Assembly: GCA_003224635.1 (NCBI GenBank) | Contig: QHZK01000190.1 | Location: forward strand, 1,314-7,995 | DNA length: 6,682 nucleotides | Direction of reading: 5' to 3' | Source: Acidobacteriota bacterium | GTDB taxonomy: Bacteria; Acidobacteriota; Terriglobia; UBA7540 | In this document: positions 1 to 6,339 of the stretch, piece after piece | Position numbering within the stretch: position 1 is the stretch's first letter | Layout of the letters: every line of letters begins with the position of its first letter | Translations under genes and position numbers: made by a program | The notes under the pieces: generated by a model | Database searches by the model: none | What the model was told of the DNA's origin: nothing | The model's input: only the letters and a program-made list of their open reading frames with translations

Positions 1-1
1 G

Positions 2-829
2 ACTCAAGTCTTGTCGGAGGGCAGCCACTGGGGCTTGGCCACACTGACCGTCGTTTCTGTCGCGCTCGTCGGGCCGCTGTTTTCTTCCGATGCCTGGAAC
101 AACGTGACGTTCACGGGCGCCGAGGTCATCAACCCGAAGCGCGACCTGCCCCTGGCTCTGTTCGTGGGCACGACCGTCGTCTGCGGAATATACCTTGCGT
201 GCAACTGGGTTTACCTCCAGGTCTTGCCCTTTTTCGGAACGCCGACCGGGGCGGGACCTCTCGAGCGCGGCATCCAGTACGCGGCGGAAGACCGCGTTGC
301 CACGGCGGCCATGCAGGTGATCTTTGGGCCCGGCGGCGCGGGTCTCATGGCGGCCGCCATCATGATTTCGACGTTTGGCTGCATCAACGGCCTGACGCTC
401 GCCGGGTCGCGCGTCTACTATGCCATGGCCAAGGACGGGCTGTTCTTTTCCTCCGTGGGCAAGGTCAACCCCAAGTACCACACCCCGGCGGCTTCGCTGA
501 TGGTGCAGGCGGCGTGGGCCTGCTTTCTTACCCTTACCGGAACTTATAACGAACTGCTGGACTACGTGATTTTTGCCGTCGTTCTGTTTTATATTCTGAC
601 CATCTTGGGCTTGTTTCGGCTCCGTCGGACGCGCCCGGACGCGCCCCGTCCTTATCGCGCCTGGGGTTACCCTGTGTTGCCGGCGCTGTACGTCGTGTTC
701 GCGTCGTTTGTGGAGTGGGCGCTTTTGACCCACAAGGCTTTGCGGAGCATCGCTGGATTGTGTATTGTGGCGGTGGGTGTGCCGGTCTTCTATTTGTGGC
801 GACGCGCTTCGACCCACGGCGCCCACTAG
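2..829 (+). CDS. APC-superfamily amino-acid permease, LAT (SLC7)-like, 3' part
   Basis: This is the C-terminal 275 codons of an integral inner-membrane amino-acid transporter. The reading frame is open from the window edge, so the true start lies upstream; the first start-like codon (TTG at 11) is only an internal Leu. The segment with SSDAWNNVTFTGAEVINP followed by KRDLPLAL matches the TM6 substrate-site region and following loop of LAT-type APC permeases (SteT-like family), where the form is roughly DGWN...EE(I/L)KNP.R.LP.A. Further on are a TM8-like block with SRVYYAMAKDGLFF, the family's cytoplasmic loop, and later hydrophobic helices. A C-terminal RRTRPDAPRPYRAWGYP motif is typical of the family between TM10 and TM11. 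It probably moves neutral amino acids by exchange or cation symport; substrate cannot be read from the sequence. It ends 93 bp before a second APC permease of a different subfamily. Confidence 0.9.
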   Translation, partial: TQVLSEGSHWGLATLTVVSVALVGPLFSSDAWNNVTFTGAEVINPKRDLPLALFVGTTVVCGIYLACNWVYLQVLPFFGTPTGAGPLERGIQYAAEDRVATAAMQVIFGPGGAGLMAAAIMISTFGCINGLTLAGSRVYYAMAKDGLFFSSVGKVNPKYHTPAASLMVQAAWACFLTLTGTYNELLDYVIFAVVLFYILTILGLFRLRRTRPDAPRPYRAWGYPVLPALYVVFASFVEWALLTHKALRSIAGLCIVAVGVPVFYLWRRASTHGAH

Positions 830-833
830 GAGG
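828..833 (+). promoter_or_regulatory. Strong Shine-Dalgarno AGGAGG overlapping the permease stop
   Basis: AGGAGG overlaps the TAG stop of the upstream permease (827-829) and lies 8 nt before an ATG at 842. It is the best Shine-Dalgarno match in this gap, yet that ATG opens a frame of only six codons. It may serve a leader peptide, or be the remnant of a lost gene start. Confidence 0.4.
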
Positions 834-841
834 AAGACGGG

Positions 842-862
842 ATGATTCGAGCGGCGCAATGA
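842..862 (+). CDS. Possible six-codon leader mini-ORF (MIRAAQ)
   Basis: The ATG at 842 follows an AGGAGG by 8 nt and reads six codons to a TGA at 860-862. That stop overlaps the ATG at 859 of another small frame in the ATGA arrangement seen in translationally coupled genes. It has no recognisable product. It could be a leader peptide upstream of the CAT-type permease, or chance; the initiation signal is the only positive evidence. Confidence 0.15.
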   Translation: MIRAAQ

Positions 863-930
863 CGGCGCGCGAGGACGCGAGGAGAAGCCCCGCGAGGAGA
901 AGCCCCGCAAGGAGAAGTAAGGATGGCTAG
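859..930 (+). CDS. Possible 23-aa Arg-rich leader peptide
   Basis: This short frame encodes a strongly basic peptide made of repeated A-R-R-S-P units (ARRSP, ARRSP, ARRSK), the translation of the 15-bp tandem repeat. Its start overlaps the stop of a preceding mini-ORF (ATGA), and its TAG stop (928-930) lies just inside the start of the downstream permease (ATG at 923). The two would therefore overlap by 8 nt. No family is recognised. The arrangement would fit a coupled leader, but a repeat with a 15-bp period stays open in frame easily, so chance is the default explanation. Confidence 0.15.
   Translation: MTAREDARRSPARRSPARRSKDG
877..917 (+). repeat. 15-bp tandem repeat carrying the ribosome binding site
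   Basis: GCGAGGAGAAGCCCC occurs at 877-891 and again, identical, at 892-906. A third partial copy with one G-to-A change (GCAAGGAGAAG) is at 907-917. Every copy contains a purine-rich AGGAG core, and the third copy is the Shine-Dalgarno of the next gene. The multiple of three keeps any frame through it open. Confidence 0.85.
909..914 (+). promoter_or_regulatory. Ribosome binding site of the CAT-type permease
   Basis: AAGGAG ends 8 nt before the ATG at 923, an ideal spacing, and decides this start. It belongs to the third copy of the 15-bp repeat, so it differs from the two upstream copies (GAGGAG) by one base. Confidence 0.75.
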
Positions 931-2488
931 CTTACTGGCGACGAAGCCGCTGGACGCGATACTGTGCGAGCTCGAAGAGCGCGGCGAGCACAGCTTGAAG
1001 CGCGCTCTCGGACCTATCCACTTGGTGTCGCTCGGAATCGGCGCTATCATCGGGGCGGGCATTTTCGTGCTGACGGGCACCGCGGCTGCTAAATATGCGG
1101 GTCCGGCGATCGTGCTTTCCTTTGTGTTGGCGGGCGCGGCCTGCGCCTTTGCCGGTCTCTGCTACGCCGAGTTTGCCTCGCTCATTCCCATTGCGGGCTC
1201 TGCCTACACTTACGGTTACGCCACGCTGGGCGAAATCTTCGCCTGGATCATCGGCTGGGACCTGATCCTCGAATACGCTTTCGGCGCGGCGACCGTAGCC
1301 TCCGGCTGGAGCGGCTACGTCCTGAGCTTTCTGCAGGACTTCGGCGTCCGCATCCCGCCGCAGTTTGCCAGCGCGCGCGGCGAGCTGCTGGTCAATTACA
1401 ACAATCACTGGGAACGCTTCGCCCGCGTCAAGGACGCGCTTGCTGCCCAAGGCATCAATCCGGATTCTTTGCCTCACATGACAGCCTACTTCAATCTTCT
1501 GGCTTTTCTCGCCATCCTCGCCGTGACCGCGGTCCTGGTAATCGGGATCAAGGAGTCGGCTGACCTGAACGCGGCGATCGTGATGGTCAAGGTTTCCGTG
1601 GTGCTGGTTTTCATTGCCGTGGCCGGTGCGTACTTTTTCCGGCACCCGGCGGTCTTTTCAGCCCACTGGCATCCATTTATTCCCCCGAACGACGGCACCT
1701 ACGGACACTACGGCTGGTCCGGAATTGCACGCGGCGCCGCGGTGATATTCTTCGCCTACATCGGATTCGACGCGGTCTCGACGGCGGCGCAGGAAGCCAG
1801 GGACCCCAGGAAGGACATGCCGTTTGGCATCCTGGGGTCGCTCGCCGTCTGCACGATTCTTTACATCCTGGTCTCGGGACTGCTCACCGGCGTGGTTCCC
1901 TATACTTCGCTCAACGTTTCGGACCCGGTCGCGGTCGGGATTGATGCCACCGGCGTCCGGTGGGGGAGCTTCCTGGTGAAGGTCGGCGCCATCTTCGGGC
2001 TGGCAACCGTCATGCTCGTCATGTTGCTGGGCCAGTCGCGGGTATTCTTCTCGATGTCGCGGGACGGTCTGCTGCCCGAATGGGCAAGCAAGATTCATTC
2101 GCGCTTCCGCACGCCGTACATTTCGACCATCCTCGTCGGCGTCTGCGTGGCCGTCTTCGCTGCCTTGGTCCCTATTGACATTCTCGGAGAACTGGTGAGC
2201 ATCGGCACGCTTCTGGCGTTCGTCATCGTGTGCGCCGGTGTTTGGATCCTTCGGGTAAGGCGGCCTGACATGCCCCGGCCGTTCAAGACGCCGTGGGTGC
2301 CGGTGGTGCCGATTTTCGGCATTCTGGTTTGCGCGTACCTTATGGCGAGCCTGCCCCGCGATACGTGGTTACGCCTGCTCATCTGGCTGGTCATTGGCAT
2401 GCTGGTGTACTTTGGTTACGGAAGACGCCACAGCCACGTCCAGAAGCTGGTGTCGGCTCCGGCTCCTGTCGCCCAAACGCGCAGCTAA
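923..2488 (+). CDS. CAT/YfnA-type APC amino-acid permease
   Basis: This is a complete 521-residue multi-pass membrane transporter of the cationic amino acid transporter (CAT, SLC7A1-like) branch of the APC superfamily, close in layout to Bacillus YfnA and Geobacillus ApcT. The N-terminal segment (residues 22-31, GEHSLKRALG) leads into the TM1 substrate motif GIGAIIGAGIFVLTG at 38-52. TM6 and its following loop carry FFAYIGFDAVSTAAQEARDP at 276-295, continuing RKDMPFGI. The TM8 loop reads QSRVFFSMSRDGLLP at 371-385, and the CAT-like IGTLLAF (427-433) and LRVRRPDMPRPFKTPWVP (443-460) blocks follow. Twelve or so hydrophobic helices are expected. A hydrophilic stretch at about 140-186, between two membrane segments, looks longer than in the compact bacterial members. 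The ATG at 923 has a well-placed AAGGAG. Likely role: uptake of amino acids; substrate not determinable. Confidence 0.93.
   Translation: MASLLATKPLDAILCELEERGEHSLKRALGPIHLVSLGIGAIIGAGIFVLTGTAAAKYAGPAIVLSFVLAGAACAFAGLCYAEFASLIPIAGSAYTYGYATLGEIFAWIIGWDLILEYAFGAATVASGWSGYVLSFLQDFGVRIPPQFASARGELLVNYNNHWERFARVKDALAAQGINPDSLPHMTAYFNLLAFLAILAVTAVLVIGIKESADLNAAIVMVKVSVVLVFIAVAGAYFFRHPAVFSAHWHPFIPPNDGTYGHYGWSGIARGAAVIFFAYIGFDAVSTAAQEARDPRKDMPFGILGSLAVCTILYILVSGLLTGVVPYTSLNVSDPVAVGIDATGVRWGSFLVKVGAIFGLATVMLVMLLGQSRVFFSMSRDGLLPEWASKIHSRFRTPYISTILVGVCVAVFAALVPIDILGELVSIGTLLAFVIVCAGVWILRVRRPDMPRPFKTPWVPVVPIFGILVCAYLMASLPRDTWLRLLIWLVIGMLVYFGYGRRHSHVQKLVSAPAPVAQTRS
1802..1839 (+). other. Strong intragenic hairpin in the permease gene
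   Basis: GACCCCAGG (1802-1810) is perfectly complementary to CCTGGGGTC (1831-1839). Inside it, ATGCC (1817-1821) pairs with GGCAT (1826-1830) around a GTTT loop, leaving a 6-nt bulge at 1811-1816. It lies over the codons for the conserved EARDPRKDMP loop, so protein constraint may account for part of it. Confidence 0.55.
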
Positions 2489-2532
2489 GGGCGCGGCCTC
2501 TGCGCGCGAGCGTTCCGAACCGCCACCCCGCC

Positions 2533-4626
2533 ATGCTCAGCTCCATACTCGAATCCCTCCGCCAGGAATATCGCACCCGCCGCATGGGGCGTTTCGCCTT
2601 CTGGAGCGCGGCGTACGGCGCTGCCCTGTGGCTTGTCGACCGCTTCACCGGCGCAGCGCCTGGCTTCCTGTGGGTCCTGTTCTGGGCCACTTTTCTGCCG
2701 GCCACCCTCTACTACGTCGTCCGCTTGGTGCGGTTCTTCAGGGAGCGCGTGCTGTGGCGCTTGCGCCGCCGGTTAGTTGTCACCTACATCTTCATGGCTG
2801 TGGTCCCCATCGTTCTCATCTTGCTCCTGGTAGCGGTGGGCGCAGTAATCATCAACGGCCAGTTCGCGGCGTTCCTGGTCGCCTCAAATCTCCGCAACCA
2901 CTTTGACGAGCTGCGGCAACTCAACCGCGTGGTAGCCCACGAGTCGCATCTGACTCCGGGAAAAAATCCCGAGGCGCTGCTTAACCACTTGCGAATGTTG
3001 TACGTGACCGAACTCGCCGAGCATGCCGCAAGCTATCCGGGCCTTGAGATCACGCTTCGGCTTGGCCCCCTCGTGCGCGCCTACCGCATCGACGGGACAC
3101 CGACAAAACCCGTGGCAATCCCTGAATGGCTGAAGCAGGAGGAGTTCGCGGGAGTCGTGATGGGCAATGGCCAGCTTGAGTTGCGCGCCTCAGACCAAGC
3201 ACAGACCTCTGTGGGGCGACTCACGGTGATCCTTTCCCAGCCGCTCACACCTGAACTCCTGGATCTGGTTGGTGAAGGGATTGGGCCCGTGGGCGTGTTC
3301 GTCCCCCAGGAACGGGGGACCAGGCCCCCCTTACCCCCGGCGGATCCCGGTTCCCCTGCGCGGCTCGCCGCGCCGGAAGGACAGCCGATGGAGACGATCA
3401 ACATAAGCTCCAAATCCCTCCGGCTTCCGCCTCCTGTGAACTGGCTCGATCGCGCGGTCTTCGGCGCGGCGGCGTTGAATCCCGTCATCTGGAACGCCCA
3501 GAAGGAAGAACACTTTCCCGTGCCGGTGCTGCTTTACGCGTCCTCGCGCGCCGTAACACTCAATCGCCAGCTTCTGGCAACGCTGGGTGAACTTTCCCGT
3601 GTTCCTGTAACTTTCTTTAGCGTGGTGGCGGTGGTTTTCCTGGCCATCGAGGTGTTCGCTCTGATCATCGGAGTGCAATTAACGCGTTCCATGACCACGA
3701 CGGTGGATCAGCTGTACCAGGCCACGGAACGAGTCAAGACCGGAGATTTTTCCTACCGCATCAGCCTGCCAGGCCGAGATCAACTGAGCGCGCTCGGGGA
3801 GGCGTTCGACAGCATGACAGCCTCGGTAGAACGGTTGCTGCGCGAGTCCGAGGAAAAATCGCGGCTGGAGAGCGAGCTCGAAATCGCGCGCGAGGTCCAA
3901 ACACGGCTGTTCCCCCAGAGGCTGCCGGAAGCACCGGGCCTCGAGTTGTATGGGATCTGCAAGCCCGCGCGCGTGGTCAGCGGGGACTACTACGACTTCC
4001 TTCAACTCGGCGGGAAGCGCATCGGCCTGGTGCTCGGGGACATCAGCGGCAAGGGCATCTCGGCGGCGCTGCTCATGGCCACGATCCAATCGGCATTGCA
4101 CGCGCAGTTTTACGACGGCTTCTCGGCCACCAGCGTTTCTCACGGCATCCCCGTCCCCGTCTCCACCGCCGACGTCATCGCGCGGCTGAACCGCCAGCTT
4201 TTCGATAGTACTCCCAGGGAGAAATACGCCACCTTCTTCTACGCGGTTTACGACGGCGAGAGCCGAAAGCTCACGTACACCAACGCGGGCCACCTGCCAC
4301 CTTTCCTTTTCCGCTCGAACAAAGTCGAACGCCTGACTGTGGGCGGCACGGTGGTGGGGCTGTTCAAGGGGGTGAGTTATGAACAGTCCGTTATCCAGAT
4401 CGAGCCTGGCGACACAATTCTGGCCTTTACCGACGGCGTCACTGAACCCGAAAATAGCTACGGGGAGGAATTTGGCGAGGCTCGCCTGCTGGAGGCAACC
4501 CGGCGGGCGCTCAGCTTGCCAGCGGCAGTCCTGGTTGAAGAGGTCTGTCGCAGCGTAACGGATTGGACCAGCGGCCCCGAGCTCCAGGATGATATGACGC
4601 TCATGGTGGCGAGGGCCATTCGATGA
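2533..4626 (+). CDS. Membrane HAMP-SpoIIE/RsbU-type serine phosphatase
   Basis: The 697-residue product is a membrane-anchored PP2C-family (SpoIIE/RsbU class) phosphatase. Likely topology: hydrophobic segments at about 20-36 and 44-66, a basic cytoplasmic stretch (RLVRFFRERVLWRLRRR, 64-80), a helix at 82-108, a roughly 250-residue extracytoplasmic region with a Pro-rich stretch (264-285), and a last helix at 357-381. A HAMP domain (about 382-436), a charged coiled-coil linker (about 434-458, ending AREVQTRLFP) and the phosphatase domain (about 475-695) follow. Metal-site motifs are intact: SGDYYD (483-488), GDISGKG (502-508), AGHLPP (585-590), FTDGVTE (632-638) and DDMTL (686-690). Family members dephosphorylate anti-sigma antagonists in partner-switching pathways; no such partner is nearby. 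I chose ATG 2533 because upstream extension would overlap the permease gene; there is no clear Shine-Dalgarno, and ATG 2584 is a weaker alternative that removes a few N-terminal residues. Confidence 0.93.
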   Translation: MLSSILESLRQEYRTRRMGRFAFWSAAYGAALWLVDRFTGAAPGFLWVLFWATFLPATLYYVVRLVRFFRERVLWRLRRRLVVTYIFMAVVPIVLILLLVAVGAVIINGQFAAFLVASNLRNHFDELRQLNRVVAHESHLTPGKNPEALLNHLRMLYVTELAEHAASYPGLEITLRLGPLVRAYRIDGTPTKPVAIPEWLKQEEFAGVVMGNGQLELRASDQAQTSVGRLTVILSQPLTPELLDLVGEGIGPVGVFVPQERGTRPPLPPADPGSPARLAAPEGQPMETINISSKSLRLPPPVNWLDRAVFGAAALNPVIWNAQKEEHFPVPVLLYASSRAVTLNRQLLATLGELSRVPVTFFSVVAVVFLAIEVFALIIGVQLTRSMTTTVDQLYQATERVKTGDFSYRISLPGRDQLSALGEAFDSMTASVERLLRESEEKSRLESELEIAREVQTRLFPQRLPEAPGLELYGICKPARVVSGDYYDFLQLGGKRIGLVLGDISGKGISAALLMATIQSALHAQFYDGFSATSVSHGIPVPVSTADVIARLNRQLFDSTPREKYATFFYAVYDGESRKLTYTNAGHLPPFLFRSNKVERLTVGGTVVGLFKGVSYEQSVIQIEPGDTILAFTDGVTEPENSYGEEFGEARLLEATRRALSLPAAVLVEEVCRSVTDWTSGPELQDDMTLMVARAIR
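3301..3320 (+). other. Intragenic GC hairpin in the phosphatase gene
   Basis: GTCCCCC (3301-3307) is perfectly complementary to GGGGGAC (3314-3320) around a 6-nt AGGAAC loop. Two further C-runs follow at 3325-3330 and 3333-3337 and could compete for the G-run. It sits in the codons entering the Pro-rich extracytoplasmic linker. It is not followed by a T-tract, so not a terminator. Confidence 0.45.
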
Positions 4627-4642
4627 CGCCCGTATCTCATTT

Positions 4643-4741
4643 GTCAGTCGGTCAGTTCGTCAGCTTCTCAGTTTTCTGGGTCTGGACTGACCAACTGACA
4701 GACTGAAGTACTGACCAACTAACGACAAACTGATCTGACTG
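4643..4741 (+). repeat. Inverted array of 8-bp GTCAGT / ACTGAC repeats
   Basis: The left half has four consecutive octamers on an exact 8-bp period: GTCAGTCG (4643), GTCAGTTC (4651), GTCAGCTT (4659) and CTCAGTTT (4667). The right half has five octamers of the reverse-complement type: GACTGACC (4685), AACTGACA (4693), GACTGAAG (4701), TACTGACC (4709) and AACTAACG (4717). Out-of-phase copies follow at 4728 and 4735. The halves can fold on each other as an imperfect hairpin; in one phase I counted about 22 of 31 complementary positions. The array takes up nearly all of the gap between the phosphatase stop and the nnr start. It holds no CRISPR-like spacers and no mobile-element gene. I know of similar heptamer/octamer intergenic repeats in Acidobacteriota and cyanobacteria, but their function is not established. 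Confidence 0.85.
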
Positions 4742-4744
4742 TTC

Positions 4745-6316
4745 ATGAAGATACTGACCGCCGCACAAATGCAGCGCATCGACCGCATCACTACGGAGCG
4801 GTACGGCGTCCCCAGCCTGACGCTGATGGAAAACGCCGGTCGCGGCGTGCTGGAGTTCCTCGCCGAGCGTTTCGCGCCGCTGGGCGGACAGAAAATCGCC
4901 ATTGTGTGCGGGCGCGGGAACAACGGCGGAGACGGCCTGGTGGTGGCGCGCCTGCTGCGGGAGCAGGGGCTCACCCCGCGCGTCATATTGCTGGCGGACC
5001 CGAAGAAAGTGAAGGGCGATGCTGCCGTCAACCTCGAGCGCCTGATGGCGTCCGGCGCGCCCGAGACCGCCGAAGATTCCGCCGCTTGGCGGCGCGTGAA
5101 GGATGGCCTTAGGGGTACGACCTTGCTGATCGACGCCATCCTCGGCACCGGACTCTCGAAGCCGCTCGAGGGTTTTCTGCTCGAGGTCGTGCGTGACTTG
5201 AACGAGGGGTTTCGCGGGGTCAGCGTCGTCGCCGTAGACTTGCCTTCAGGGGTTTCCGCCGACACCGGTCAACTGATCGGCGAGTGCGCTCGCGCCGACG
5301 CCTCCGTCACGTTCACCGCGCCCAAACTGGCGCACGTCTTTCCGCCCGCCTGCGAGGCGGTCGGTGAATGGGTGGTCAAGCAAATCGGGACACCGCCGGA
5401 AGCGCTCGAAGAGGACGCCGAACTCCTCCTGAACCTGACCGGCGCGGCAGACGTCGCCTGGATGGCGCAACCTCGAAAGCTCGACGCGCACAAAGGTACT
5501 TTCGGGCACGTCCTGATTCTGGCTGGGTCGGTGGGGAAAACGGGCGCGGCCGCCCTGGCGGCGCGAGCCGCGTTACGCGCGGGTGCGGGTCTTGTGACTG
5601 TAGCGACCGCCGAGAGCGCCCTGCCTGTCATCGCGTCGCTGGGCATGGAATTCATGACGGAACCGCTTCCCGAAACCGATTCGGGCACGATCTCGCTCCG
5701 CGCGCTCGACGGTGGTCGGCTGGACAAGCTCGTGGAAGGTAAGTCCGTTCTGGCCATCGGTCCTGGCATCGGCAGCGCGCCTGAGACCGCGGAGGTGGTG
5801 CGCGCGGCGGTCAACAAATACGACCTGCCGGTCGTGCTCGACGCCGATGGCTTGAACGCCTTCGCCGGCTGCATGAGCGGTTTTCGCGCCAGCGGCCGCG
5901 CTCGCATTCTCACGCCGCATCCCGGCGAAATGGCCCGCCTCGCCGGCCTGACCACGGCGGAAATACAGGCCCACCGGGTGGAAGTAGCTCGCGACTTTGC
6001 GTCACGCTATAACGTGTACCTGGTCCTGAAGGGCTTCCGGACCCTGACGGCGGCGCCCGACGGACAGGTGTGTGTGAACCCGACGGGCAATCCCGGCATG
6101 GCCACGGGCGGCACGGGTGACGTGCTTACGGGACTGACTGCCGGGCTTCTGTCCCAGTTCGCAGGACGTCCCGCGATCGACGTGGTCGCCGGCGCTGTGT
6201 ACCTGCACGGGCTCGCGGGTGACCTGGCCGCCGCCGAACTCGGGCAGCACTCGATGATTGCAGGGGATCTGGTGGAGGCGCTTCCGCGTGCGTTCCGGGC
6301 GCTCGGAGAGTGGTGA
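4745..6316 (+). CDS. nnr: Bifunctional NAD(P)H-hydrate epimerase / ADP-dependent dehydratase
   Basis: This 523-residue cytoplasmic enzyme repairs NADHX and NADPHX, the hydrated dead-end forms of NAD(P)H. The N-terminal YjeF-N (NnrE) domain, about residues 1-215, interconverts the R and S epimers. It shows MENAGRG (28-34), the nucleotide-binding CGRGNNGGDG (55-64), the active-site region LIDAILGTGLSKP (128-140) with D130, and AVDLPSGVSADTG (163-175). The C-terminal carbohydrate-kinase-like NnrD domain, about 235-520, dehydrates the S form at the expense of ADP. It shows HKGTFGHVLILAGS (249-262), LDADGLN (365-371), TPHPGE (390-395), LKG (428-430) and PTGNPGMATGGTGDVLTG (446-463), with the catalytic-type Asp at 459. 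Length and fusion order match E. coli Nnr (YjeF). The ATG at 4745 lies 3 nt after the upstream repeat array and has no Shine-Dalgarno. The stop codon lies inside the first heptad of the next repeat array. Confidence 0.96.
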   Translation: MKILTAAQMQRIDRITTERYGVPSLTLMENAGRGVLEFLAERFAPLGGQKIAIVCGRGNNGGDGLVVARLLREQGLTPRVILLADPKKVKGDAAVNLERLMASGAPETAEDSAAWRRVKDGLRGTTLLIDAILGTGLSKPLEGFLLEVVRDLNEGFRGVSVVAVDLPSGVSADTGQLIGECARADASVTFTAPKLAHVFPPACEAVGEWVVKQIGTPPEALEEDAELLLNLTGAADVAWMAQPRKLDAHKGTFGHVLILAGSVGKTGAAALAARAALRAGAGLVTVATAESALPVIASLGMEFMTEPLPETDSGTISLRALDGGRLDKLVEGKSVLAIGPGIGSAPETAEVVRAAVNKYDLPVVLDADGLNAFAGCMSGFRASGRARILTPHPGEMARLAGLTTAEIQAHRVEVARDFASRYNVYLVLKGFRTLTAAPDGQVCVNPTGNPGMATGGTGDVLTGLTAGLLSQFAGRPAIDVVAGAVYLHGLAGDLAAAELGQHSMIAGDLVEALPRAFRALGEW

Positions 6317-6333
6317 CAAGTGACAAGTGGCAA
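6313..6333 (+). repeat. Three direct heptads GTGACAA across the nnr stop
   Basis: GTGACAA at 6313-6319 and 6320-6326 and GTGGCAA at 6327-6333 form a direct 7-bp tandem repeat. The TGA stop of nnr (6314-6316) is inside the first unit, so the repeat starts within the last Trp codon. It shares the 7-bp period of the hairpin array that follows, but has a different core sequence. Confidence 0.75.
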
Positions 6334-6339
6334 CTGAAG

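Noticed and set aside
932..1645. 237-codon open frame on the - strand inside the permease gene
   Set aside because: It is antisense to a clear APC transporter, low in hydrophobic residues, and of a composition expected from GC-rich codon bias on the opposite strand; no family motif seen.
2..2488. Tandem duplication of a permease gene
   Set aside because: The two permeases carry different subfamily motifs (LAT-like and CAT-like) and share only general APC features, so this is not a recent duplication.
2491..2507. GCGCG/CGCGC inverted repeat after the CAT-type permease as a terminator
   Set aside because: Only five pairs with a 7-nt loop, no T-tract, and in DNA so GC-rich this is expected by chance.
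2293..2532. Upstream extension of the phosphatase by 80 codons
   Set aside because: It would overlap the last 196 bp of the permease gene in another frame and adds a non-conserved Arg/Pro-rich tail; ATG 2533 gives a normal membrane-protein N-terminus.
3679..4293. 204-codon open frame on the - strand inside the phosphatase gene
   Set aside because: It lies opposite the HAMP and PP2C motifs, which are intact and conserved on the + strand; no recognisable product.
4641..4669. TTGTCA as a -35 promoter element before nnr
   Set aside because: No plausible -10 hexamer at the right spacing, and the word is part of the repeat pattern.
4643..4741. CRISPR array
   Set aside because: Units are 8 bp with no unique spacers, the two halves are inverted relative to each other, and there is no cas gene.
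5269..5955. 228-codon open frame on the - strand inside nnr
   Set aside because: Shadow of the nnr coding frame; rich in Arg, Ala and Ser with no domain.
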